Below, in pieces: positions 6,206 to 11,972 of a stretch of 12,559 nucleotides of DNA. Source of the DNA: Oscillospiraceae bacterium (GTDB lineage: Bacteria; Bacillota; Clostridia; Oscillospirales; Oscillospiraceae); the NCBI GenBank assembly GCA_017501805.1, contig JAFVWG010000007.1, positions 1-12,559 on the forward strand, read 5' to 3'. Each line of letters opens with the position of its first letter. The first letter of the stretch is position 1. The notes below the pieces were generated by a model that ran no database searches, was not told the DNA's origin, and saw nothing but the letters and a program-made list of their open reading frames with translations. Made by a program: the position numbers and the translations under genes.

Positions 6206-6904
6206 ATGATTCCGATCTCTAAACGGCTTCTTGCCTGCGCCGAACTTGTCCCGCAAAACGCCCGTGTGGCGGATATCGGCTGCGACCACGGCTACCTCGG
6301 GATCCATCTGCTTCTTGAAAAGAAGGCTTTGTGCGTCATAGCATCCGACCTGCGCGAGAAGCCGCTTGCCTCAGCAGTGGCAAACGCGCGGAAATATGCG
6401 CTGACGGATATTTCCTTCGTCTGTGCGGACGGACTTTCGGGGATCGCACCGAACAGCGTCGATACGATCGTCTGCGCCGGAATGGGCGGCGATCTGATCC
6501 GTATGGTGCTCGAGGCTTCGCCCTGGGCGCTGGAGGGACGCCATACGCTGATTTTACAGCCGCAGTCCTCACAATATGAATTGAGACAATGGCTGGCGAA
6601 AAAGGGCTTTGCCATCGAGCGTGAAACGCCCGTTGCGGAGGCTGGGCACGTCTACAGCGCAATGCGTCTGCAGTACACGGGAAAACCCGTCCTGCTTTCG
6701 CCTTTGGAAGCCTTTGTCTCGCAAAGTCTGCTCGAAAGCGGCAGTCCCGACCTGTGTGCATATCTGACAGACACGGTGCGCCGTCTTGAACGGGTCACGG
6801 AGAATATGAAACTTGCCGATCAGCCGCCGGAAAAGCTCCGCTTTTTTGAAACCGCGCTGAACGGTGTGAAGGAGGTATACGAACGCCATGCCGAATGTTC
6901 GTGA
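6206..6904 (+). CDS. trmK: tRNA (adenine(22)-N1)-methyltransferase TrmK
   Basis: The 232-residue form starts at ATG 6206, six bases after GAGG (6196-6199); an alternative in-frame ATG at 6194 has no ribosome binding site. It is a Rossmann-fold SAM methyltransferase: motif I VADIGCDHGYLGI (residues 21-33), acidic residue in ASDL (46-49), FVCADGL (71-77), GMGGDLI (92-98) and the LQPQ motif (117-120), as in TrmK/YqfN. A C-terminal helical segment (about 165-232) follows. The enzyme makes m1A22 in bacterial tRNAs such as tRNA-Ser and tRNA-Tyr. The gene overlaps the downstream Nif3-like gene by 17 bases, the same pairing as trmK-yqfO in Bacillus. The upstream terminator leaves no room for an obvious dedicated promoter. 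Confidence 0.93.
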   Translation: MIPISKRLLACAELVPQNARVADIGCDHGYLGIHLLLEKKALCVIASDLREKPLASAVANARKYALTDISFVCADGLSGIAPNSVDTIVCAGMGGDLIRMVLEASPWALEGRHTLILQPQSSQYELRQWLAKKGFAIERETPVAEAGHVYSAMRLQYTGKPVLLSPLEAFVSQSLLESGSPDLCAYLTDTVRRLERVTENMKLADQPPEKLRFFETALNGVKEVYERHAECS

Positions 6905-7679
6905 TGTTCTTCAGAAACTATATGAGCTTGCGCCGGCGAACCTCAGAGAGGACTGGGACAACGTCGGCCTCCTCTGCGGCAGCGACGATCAGCCTGTCAC
7001 AAAGATCCTCGTTGCGCTCGATGCGACGATGGGCGTCCTGCAGGAGGCGAAGGAGCGCGGCTGCGATCTGCTCGTAACGCACCATCCGATGCTCTTCGGC
7101 TCGGTGCGAGCCGTGAACAACAGCTCTGTGACCGGAAAAGAACTGTTATTTGCCGCACGCAATGCGATCGCCTGCGTCAATCTTCACACCAATCTGGACT
7201 GCGTCTGCGGCGGAGTGGGAGACAAGCTTGCACAGCTGCTTCGGTTGCAGGATGCCGCGCTTGTCGCGCCGCGCGGAACGGACGAGCAGGGAAGACCCTA
7301 CGGCTACGTCTACGGCGGTACGGTCGATCAGACAACGCTTCCGGAATTCGCGGAATTTGTGAAGCGCGCGCTCGGCTGCACGGGTCTGCGCTATGCCGAC
7401 GGCGGAAAGCCCGTACATCGTGTTGCGGTCGGCGGCGGCGCCTGCGGAGACGAAATCCCCACGGTGCTCGCGCACGGCTATGATACCTTCGTCACAGCCG
7501 ACATTAAATATCATATGTTTCTCGATGCCGCGCAGATGGGTCTGAATCTCATCGATGCGGGGCATTTCCAGACGGAGAATCCCATCTGTGCCGTTCTCTG
7601 CGACTATCTCAGAGCGTCATTCCCGAATATCGAAACTCTGTTGTCGGAGACGCACGCCGATCCGATTTGTTTCGCCTGA
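6888..7679 (+). CDS. Nif3-like dinuclear metal-centre protein (DUF34, YqfO family)
   Basis: The 263-residue protein has an AAGGAGG site (6870-6876) inside the 3' end of trmK, consistent with translational coupling. The family's metal ligands are visible: LLVTHHPMLF (H65, H66), NLHTNLD (H100, D104) and DAGHFQTE (H226, E230). EDWDNVGLL near residue 21 is the usual N-terminal motif. The length matches the short form of the family (about 250 aa). It lacks the internal CutA/PII-like insertion that makes Bacillus YqfO about 370 aa. Members form toroidal hexamers with a two-metal centre; physiological substrates remain uncertain, though a GTP cyclohydrolase I type 2 label is often used. The trmK neighbourhood is conserved in Firmicutes. 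Confidence 0.93.
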   Translation: MPNVRDVLQKLYELAPANLREDWDNVGLLCGSDDQPVTKILVALDATMGVLQEAKERGCDLLVTHHPMLFGSVRAVNNSSVTGKELLFAARNAIACVNLHTNLDCVCGGVGDKLAQLLRLQDAALVAPRGTDEQGRPYGYVYGGTVDQTTLPEFAEFVKRALGCTGLRYADGGKPVHRVAVGGGACGDEIPTVLAHGYDTFVTADIKYHMFLDAAQMGLNLIDAGHFQTENPICAVLCDYLRASFPNIETLLSETHADPICFA

Positions 7680-7692
7680 TCCTGCTATACTC

Positions 7693-7721
7693 TTGCCAAA
7701 TCCGAGGATTTGTGCTAGTAT
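7693..7721 (+). promoter_or_regulatory. Promoter of yebC
   Basis: TTGCCA (7693-7698) and TAGTAT (7716-7721) are separated by 17 bases, and a TGC directly before the -10 gives an extended -10. The GAGGAGG ribosome binding site (7746-7752) and ATG (7760) follow. The -10 matches consensus at only four of six positions. Confidence 0.6.
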
Positions 7722-7759
7722 TCACTTGAATTTTTTCTGCATTTCGAGGAGGAATCACA

Positions 7760-8494
7760 ATGTCCGGTCATTCCAAGTGGCATAACATTCAGAAAACGAA
7801 GGGTGCGCAAGACGCAAAGCGCGCCAGCACCTTCACCAAGATCTCAAAAGAAATGATCGTTGCCGTCAAGGAAGGCGGCAGCGCGGACCCTGCTAACAAC
7901 TCCCGTCTGGCGGCTGTCATCACCAAGGCGCGTGCAGCCAATATGCCGAACGACAACATCAAGCGCGTTCTGGAAAAAGCGGCGGGCGGCGGCAACGGCG
8001 AAAACTACGAATCCAACACCTACGAAGGCTACGGCCCCAGCGGTGTTGCCGTCATCGTCGAGACGATGACCGACAGCCGTAACCGTACCGCATCGAATAT
8101 GCGCCACTATATGGACAAGTACGGCAAGGGTCTCGGCGCTTCCGGCTGCGTGTCCTGGTCGTTTGACCGCAAGGGCGTCATCGTCATCGACAACGAGGAC
8201 GGCGACTACGAGGAAGAGACCGTTATGATGGACGCTCTTGACGCGGGCGCTGCCGACTTCGAGACCGAAGAAGCCTGCTTCACGGTCTACACCGACCCGG
8301 ACGACTTCCTGACGGTCTCCAAGGCTCTGGAAGAGAAGAAGTACACCTTCCTCTCCGCACAGGTGGAAATGGTCCCGCAGAACTATCAGAAGCTCGAAAA
8401 CGAGGACGATATCAAGAATATGGAAAAGCTCCTCGATGCGCTCGAAGATGACGACGACGTGCAGAACGTCTGGCATAACTGGGAGCAGAACTGA
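7760..8494 (+). CDS. YebC/PmpR family protein (TACO1-like)
   Basis: The 244-residue protein begins with MSGHSKWHNIQKTKGAQDAKRASTFTKI, the invariant GHSKWxNI start of the family. It continues with ANMPNDNIKRVLEKAAGG, YEGYGPSGVAVIVE, TDSRNRTASNMRH and GLGASGCVSWSFDRKG, all hallmark blocks. The C-terminal part (about 165-244) is acidic. Homologues have been described as transcriptional regulators (PmpR), and more recent work on YebC and mitochondrial TACO1 points to relief of ribosome stalling during translation, including at proline-rich stretches. The name yebC is widely used, but there are two paralogous groups (YebC and YeeN) in Firmicutes. It is monocistronic here, with its own promoter and terminator. 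Confidence 0.95.
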   Translation: MSGHSKWHNIQKTKGAQDAKRASTFTKISKEMIVAVKEGGSADPANNSRLAAVITKARAANMPNDNIKRVLEKAAGGGNGENYESNTYEGYGPSGVAVIVETMTDSRNRTASNMRHYMDKYGKGLGASGCVSWSFDRKGVIVIDNEDGDYEEETVMMDALDAGAADFETEEACFTVYTDPDDFLTVSKALEEKKYTFLSAQVEMVPQNYQKLENEDDIKNMEKLLDALEDDDDVQNVWHNWEQN

Positions 8495-8503
8495 GATATG
8501 TAT

Positions 8504-8539
8504 AAAAAGAAAACCGCCTGTGTGGCGGTTTTCTTTTTT
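8504..8539. terminator. Bidirectional terminator between yebC and the converging ECF transporter gene
   Basis: GAAAACCGCC (8509-8518) pairs with GGCGGTTTTC (8524-8533) around TGTGT. Six T follow on the plus strand (8534-8539), and AAAAA on the left (8504-8508) gives a T-run on the minus strand. It serves both convergent genes. Confidence 0.92.
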
Positions 8540-8547
8540 CGTTCTTC

Positions 8548-9213
8548 TCAGAGTATGCCCGCAAGCACCAGCGCCAGCAGAACAAATCCGACAAGCGCCA
8601 GGGCGGACAGAAGGATCAGACCGAGCCTTTGACCGCCGGAGACTGCGCGGCTTCCCTCGGGAGACGCGCTGATGAGATGTGCGGAGCGAAGCGCCGTAAC
8701 GATCGGCTTATAGAGCAGAAGCAGCATTGCTGCATTGATGCCGCCCTTGATGAGATTGAAGGGCAGAAACACCGGAAGTAACAGCTCGGCGACTGCCTGG
8801 CGCGGCATTCCCATATAGATCGGTGTGACGAGATAGTTCCAAAGGAGCATTGCCGCCGTCATCAGGATCGCACCGAGGATCAGACCGAGCACCGCGCCGG
8901 AAACGCTGCGGCGGCGCCGATAGAACAACGCGGCGGGGCAGAGGAAGAAGCAGGTGCTCAGCACATTCATGAGAAAGCCCCACGGTCCTGTCGAGCTGAT
9001 CGTGAGCATCTCGATCAGAGACACGATGACACTGACGGCGGCGATATAAAGCGGACCGTAGATAAATCCCGCGAGTCCGATCACAACATCCTTCAGATCA
9101 AAGGTCAGAAAGCCCAGGACATTGATCGGGATCATCTTGCTGAGATACATCACCGCATAGGAAACGGCGGAAAACAGCGCCAGCATCGTGATATTCTTTG
9201 TTCGTGTGTGCAT
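8548..9213 (-). CDS. ribU: ECF transporter S component, riboflavin-specific RibU type
   Basis: The 221-residue protein is almost wholly hydrophobic. Helix 1 carries the A12xxxA16xxxA20 pattern used to dock on EcfT. Recognisable RibU-like segments are LTFDLKDVVIGLAGFIYGP, STGPWGFLMNVLST (residues 74-87), WNYLVTPIYMG (125-135) and FNLIKGGINAAM (152-163). RibU binds riboflavin and imports it together with a shared EcfT and two ATPases encoded elsewhere. Substrate assignment is supported by the FMN riboswitch in its leader. A GAGGGG site precedes the ATG. Unusually, after the basic linker near residues 175-196 there is a further hydrophobic helix (about 197-220), beyond the six of a typical S component. 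Transcription ends at the terminator shared with yebC. Confidence 0.9.
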   Translation of the reverse strand: MHTRTKNITMLALFSAVSYAVMYLSKMIPINVLGFLTFDLKDVVIGLAGFIYGPLYIAAVSVIVSLIEMLTISSTGPWGFLMNVLSTCFFLCPAALFYRRRRSVSGAVLGLILGAILMTAAMLLWNYLVTPIYMGMPRQAVAELLLPVFLPFNLIKGGINAAMLLLLYKPIVTALRSAHLISASPEGSRAVSGGQRLGLILLSALALVGFVLLALVLAGIL

Positions 9214-9232
9214 AGTACCCCTCTTTTTTTAC

Positions 9233-9259
9233 AAAAAAATGCGCCCCGAAACAGGGCGC
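9233..9259 (-). terminator. Riboswitch-controlled terminator upstream of ribU
   Basis: On the minus strand GCGCCC (9259-9254) pairs with GGGCGC (9246-9241), and a run of seven T (9239-9233) follows. It lies between the FMN aptamer and the ribU start, as expected for a transcription-attenuating expression platform: FMN binding would favour this terminator. Confidence 0.88.
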
Positions 9260-9274
9260 GGCGCGAAAGCAGCT

Positions 9275-9379
9275 GCTTCTCACATCCAGACTTTACTGTC
9301 GGTTCCGGAATCACACCGGATCGTGCCTTACGGCTCGCGGACTATACCGCCGGTAGGGAATTGCACCCTGCCCCGAAGC
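9275..9379 (-). ncRNA. FMN riboswitch (RFN element)
   Basis: Read on the minus strand, the aptamer has P1 GCTTC/GAAGC closing the element, then CGGGGCAGGGTG, ATTCCCTACCGGCGGTA, the CCGCGAGCC arm, GATCCGGTGTGATTCCGG, CCGACAGTAAAGTCTGGATG and the final GAGAAG. These are the conserved strands of the RFN element in order. It senses flavin mononucleotide and lowers expression of riboflavin uptake or synthesis genes when FMN is plentiful. It is followed by a terminator and then ribU, which fixes both its target and its likely mechanism (transcription attenuation). Confidence 0.97.
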
Positions 9380-9398
9380 TCTATATTTCTATGTCATC

Positions 9399-9427
9399 AT
9401 TATACGTCATAAAACGACCTTTTGCAA
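9399..9427 (-). promoter_or_regulatory. Sigma-A-type promoter of the FMN riboswitch-ribU transcript
   Basis: On the minus strand a -35 TTGCAA (9427-9422) and a perfect -10 TATAAT (9404-9399) are 17 bases apart. The predicted start lies about 12 bases before the aptamer P1 stem. Confidence 0.85.
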
Positions 9428-9448
9428 CAGCGTTTTTCGTGCTATAAT
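9422..9448 (+). promoter_or_regulatory. Possible opposing promoter pointing antisense into the DUF4830 gene
   Basis: On the plus strand TGC followed by a perfect TATAAT (9443-9448) makes an extended -10 element. The self-complementary TTGCAA (9422-9427) also serves as a -35 here, at 15-base spacing, shorter than ideal. Any transcript would start near 9455 and run antisense through the gene at 9461-9937; no plus-strand gene follows until rsuA. Confidence 0.45.
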
Positions 9449-9460
9449 AGGGGCATCGTG

Positions 9461-9937
9461 CTACTGCTTCGCGAGGTTGCCCGGCATTGCAAAACCGTGG
9501 ACACGACCGCCCTGTGCCGAGGACGAGACATCTCCGCCGATCACCTTGCCGTCACGGACGAGCAGCGTTGCGTATACGCTCGCTTCCGCATCCGGATAAT
9601 TCGTGATGCGATAGCGGTACTGCTTCACGCACTGACCGCCGTAGGGCGTGAGATCAAAGTCCTGCGATCTCTGCAGTTCGTTGTAGCGTTCGAAGACCTC
9701 GTTCGTCTCGCTCGGGATCCGAACCTCCTGAGCCTGCTCCGGATTCGGGTCGACCTCCCATCCGAAGCTCTGCAGAAAGGCGACACGATCATCGTTCGTT
9801 TCCGCTCTGCGCAGATCCGCTTCGGCGCCGTCTGTTTTACTGCGTCCCGTCAGGAGCAGGATCGCGGCTGCCGCAGCGATCACCAGAATAAACGCGAGTA
9901 CATTCTTCTTTTTTAACTTTGCTGTGAGAACCATCAT
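9461..9937 (-). CDS. Membrane-anchored DUF4830 domain protein
   Basis: The 158-residue protein has a GGAGGG site seven bases before the first of two adjacent ATGs. It has a short basic N-terminus (KLKKK), one hydrophobic helix (residues 13-31), then a soluble domain, so it is probably anchored in the membrane with the domain outside. The soluble part includes RVAFLQSFGWEVDPNPEQAQEV, FERYNELQRSQDFDL, YRYRITNYPDAEASVYATLLVRDGKVIGGDV and a final HGF, the pattern I associate with DUF4830 in clostridia. The biochemical role is unknown. It reads toward ribU but has no clear terminator, and the ribU promoter begins within 35 bases of its stop. It is divergent from rsuA. The family name is from memory. 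Confidence 0.82.
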   Translation of the reverse strand: MMVLTAKLKKKNVLAFILVIAAAAAILLLTGRSKTDGAEADLRRAETNDDRVAFLQSFGWEVDPNPEQAQEVRIPSETNEVFERYNELQRSQDFDLTPYGGQCVKQYRYRITNYPDAEASVYATLLVRDGKVIGGDVSSSAQGGRVHGFAMPGNLAKQ

Positions 9938-10014
9938 AACCGATCCCTCCAGATTGCTTGTTCACGGAAACAGCTTATTCTGCGGGACGGTCATTTATGT
10001 ACGGGGGAATAGCT

Positions 10015-10722
10015 ATGCTGATGCGATTGGATAAATATCTGTCCGAGGCGGGCGCCGCCTCGCGCCGCGACTGCAAACAAATGATCCGCGAAGGCCGTGT
10101 GACGGTCGACGGCGTCGTGATCCGTGAGCCGGAGCGCAAGATCGACTCCGACGCTGTCATACTGGCGGACGGCAGGGAAGTGAAGCCCACAGGTCCCGTG
10201 CTGCTGATGCTGCATAAGCCCGCGGGATATCTCACCGCCGTGGAGGACGCCGTTTGGAAAACTGTGATGGAGCTGCTTCCTGCGGAGTATTCCAACGCAG
10301 GTCTCAAGCCCATCGGCAGACTCGATGCGGAGACAGAGGGCTTGCTGCTCTTCACAAACGACGGCGATCTGGCGCACAGAATCCTTGCTCCGAAGCGGAA
10401 GATCTGGAAGACCTATTACGCCGAGCATACCGGTGTTGCGACAGAAGAAGATGTGCAGGCGTTCAGCGAGGGACTGACGCTGAAGGACGGAACACAATGC
10501 CTTTCCGCTGAGCTTCGGATCCTCTCGGAGGGGAAAGCGGAGATCCGCGTCTGCGAGGGGAAATATCACCAGGTGCGTCGCATGATGGCATCCCGCCATC
10601 TGAAGGTGACCTACCTCCGCAGAACGGCCGTCGGCAAAGCGGAGCTCGGTGACCTCCCCATCGGGCAGACAAAGCTGCTGCGCCCCGACGAGATCGAGGA
10701 TGGACTCTCTTTCACGACCTGA
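10015..10722 (+). CDS. RsuA/RluB/RluE-family rRNA pseudouridine synthase
   Basis: The 235-residue protein starts at ATG 10015, where GGGGGA (10003-10008) gives good spacing and the product begins MLMRLDKYLSEAG. The frame is open upstream to a TTG at 9958, but that extension has no family support. An N-terminal S4 RNA-binding domain (residues 3-50) is followed by LMLHKPAGYLTA and the catalytic motif GRLDAETEGLLLFTNDG (D104 the expected nucleophile), then KTYYAE, KYHQVRRMM and the closing LRRTAVG. Family members isomerise specific uridines in 16S (RsuA, U516) or 23S rRNA (RluB, RluE). Length and the compact C-terminus favour the RsuA-like group, but the exact target is uncertain. No clear promoter or terminator is seen; the gene is divergent from the DUF4830 gene. 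Confidence 0.92.
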   Translation: MLMRLDKYLSEAGAASRRDCKQMIREGRVTVDGVVIREPERKIDSDAVILADGREVKPTGPVLLMLHKPAGYLTAVEDAVWKTVMELLPAEYSNAGLKPIGRLDAETEGLLLFTNDGDLAHRILAPKRKIWKTYYAEHTGVATEEDVQAFSEGLTLKDGTQCLSAELRILSEGKAEIRVCEGKYHQVRRMMASRHLKVTYLRRTAVGKAELGDLPIGQTKLLRPDEIEDGLSFTT

Positions 10723-10772
10723 TCTGAAGAATGTTTCGGGAAAAACGCACAAAAACACAAGCAAAATTTGAA

Positions 10773-10787
10773 GTATTTGTCAAATAC
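10773..10787. promoter_or_regulatory. Inverted repeat upstream of the CdaR-like gene, candidate operator
   Basis: GTATTTGTCAAATAC is a perfect 6-bp dyad around GTC, ending three bases before the -35 hexamer at 10791. An A-rich stretch lies to its left (10740-10768). Its position suits a regulator-binding site, possibly for the encoded regulator itself; binding is inferred only. Confidence 0.35.
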
Positions 10788-10790
10788 AGC

Positions 10791-10819
10791 TTGCAAAATA
10801 CCTAAAGATAGGCTACAAT
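10791..10819 (+). promoter_or_regulatory. Sigma-A-type promoter of the CdaR-like gene (and probably ftsE)
   Basis: TTGCAA (10791-10796) and TACAAT (10814-10819) are separated by 17 bases. An AAGGAGG ribosome binding site (10855-10861) and ATG (10869) follow. An A-rich segment upstream could act as an UP-like element. Confidence 0.82.
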
Positions 10820-10868
10820 ACATTTGCATCATTCGACAAAATGCACAATGCAGGAAGGAGGACAGCAT

Positions 10869-11960
10869 ATGTCCAACCGAACTTTTCAGAGCGTGCTCGT
10901 GCAGTTTACCGACGCCACAGACCGTATGCTCGGCGTGATCGATGCGGATGGCAGCGTGATCGGCTGCAGCAGTCCTGCGTACATCGGCGAAAGCCTGCCC
11001 GATGCGATGCATCGCCTTTCCGCAGCTCCGGATTCCGTGGTCGTGTCCGAGAACAAGACATTCAAGCTGCTCAAACAGCTCAGCGGCTTTGGTGATTATG
11101 CAGTCTTTGCAGAGGGCGAGGATGACACGGCGCGCTGCATTTGTATGATGCTTTGCGTGGCGCTGAACAATGCAAAAGCATCCAATGACGAAAAATTTGA
11201 CCGTGCGGCGTTTGTCAAAAACGTCATCACGGACAACATTCTTCCCGGCGATGTATACATCCGCGCAAAGGAGCTGCATTTCGCCGCTGACCTTCGGCGC
11301 GCGGTCCTGCTCGTCCGTCAGTGCGGAAAGCCCGATGTGGCAGCGATGGAAATGGTCCAGTCGATGCTTGCGGATAGGGAGCAGGATTATGTGCTGAGCA
11401 TCAACGAGACGGATATCGCCGTTGTCAAGCAGGTCTCAGCCGATGCGGAGCAGGAGATCCTGCAGCTTGCCGAGTCTGTTCGTGACCGTCTGCGTAACGA
11501 GCTGGATCAGAAGACCGTCATCGGCATCGGAACTGTCGCCGATCATCTGCGCGAGCTTGCGGATTCCTTCAAGGAGGCGCAGGTGGCGATCGAAGTCGGC
11601 AAGGTGTTCGACACGGACAAGACCATTATGTCCTACGATAAGCTCGGCATCGGACGGCTGATCTACCAGCTTCCGACAACGCTGTGTGAGATATTCCTGT
11701 CCGAGGTGTTCCGAAAGGGATCGATCGATTCGCTCAATCACGAGACACTCTTTACGATCGACAAGTTCTTCGAGAACAACCTCAATGTGTCGGAAACCTC
11801 CCGCAAGCTTTTCGTACATAGAAACACACTGGTCTATCGTTTGGAAAAAATCAAAAAAATGACCGGCCTCGACCTTCGCCAGTTTGACCACGCGATCGTG
11901 TTCAAGGTGGCGCTGATGGTGAAAAAGTACCTGTCATCGCGGGACAACAGATTGATGTAA
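10869..11960 (+). CDS. CdaR/PucR-type transcriptional regulator with C-terminal HTH
   Basis: The 363-residue protein starts at ATG 10869 behind AAGGAGG; the frame is open back to 10824, but that precedes the ribosome binding site. The N-terminal ~100 residues resemble a small ligand-sensing domain (VIDADGSVIGCSSP). A middle region (about 110-260) includes LRRAVLLVR, TVIGIGTVADHLRELADSFKEAQVAIEVGKVF and SYDKLGIGRLIYQLP, the GGDEF-like fold found in CdaR/PucR proteins. The C-terminus (about 303-345) holds the PucR-type helix-turn-helix NNLNVSETSRKLFVHRNTLVYRLEKI followed by TGLDLRQFDHAIVFKVAL. Related proteins activate sugar-acid or purine catabolism, but here the gene lies 12 bases before ftsE with no terminator, so it is probably co-transcribed with the division gene. 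Effector and targets are unknown. Confidence 0.9.
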   Translation: MSNRTFQSVLVQFTDATDRMLGVIDADGSVIGCSSPAYIGESLPDAMHRLSAAPDSVVVSENKTFKLLKQLSGFGDYAVFAEGEDDTARCICMMLCVALNNAKASNDEKFDRAAFVKNVITDNILPGDVYIRAKELHFAADLRRAVLLVRQCGKPDVAAMEMVQSMLADREQDYVLSINETDIAVVKQVSADAEQEILQLAESVRDRLRNELDQKTVIGIGTVADHLRELADSFKEAQVAIEVGKVFDTDKTIMSYDKLGIGRLIYQLPTTLCEIFLSEVFRKGSIDSLNHETLFTIDKFFENNLNVSETSRKLFVHRNTLVYRLEKIKKMTGLDLRQFDHAIVFKVALMVKKYLSSRDNRLM

Positions 11961-11972
11961 CGGAGTATACCT

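Noticed and set aside
7699..7712. Hairpin AAATC/GATTT between nif3-like gene and yebC
   Set aside because: Only five weak pairs, lying in the spacer of the yebC promoter and lacking a T-run; probably chance.
9422..9916. A 164-residue open frame on the plus strand opposite the DUF4830 gene
   Set aside because: It has no ATG or ribosome binding site near its start and covers the whole of a well-supported minus-strand gene. An antisense RNA is possible, a protein is not supported.
9958..10014. TTG-initiated extension of the pseudouridine synthase
   Set aside because: No ribosome binding site at that start, and the S4 domain begins right after the ATG at 10015.
10824..10868. Upstream in-frame start for the CdaR-like regulator
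   Set aside because: It precedes the AAGGAGG site and falls only a few bases after the -10 hexamer, so it would lie at or before the transcript start.
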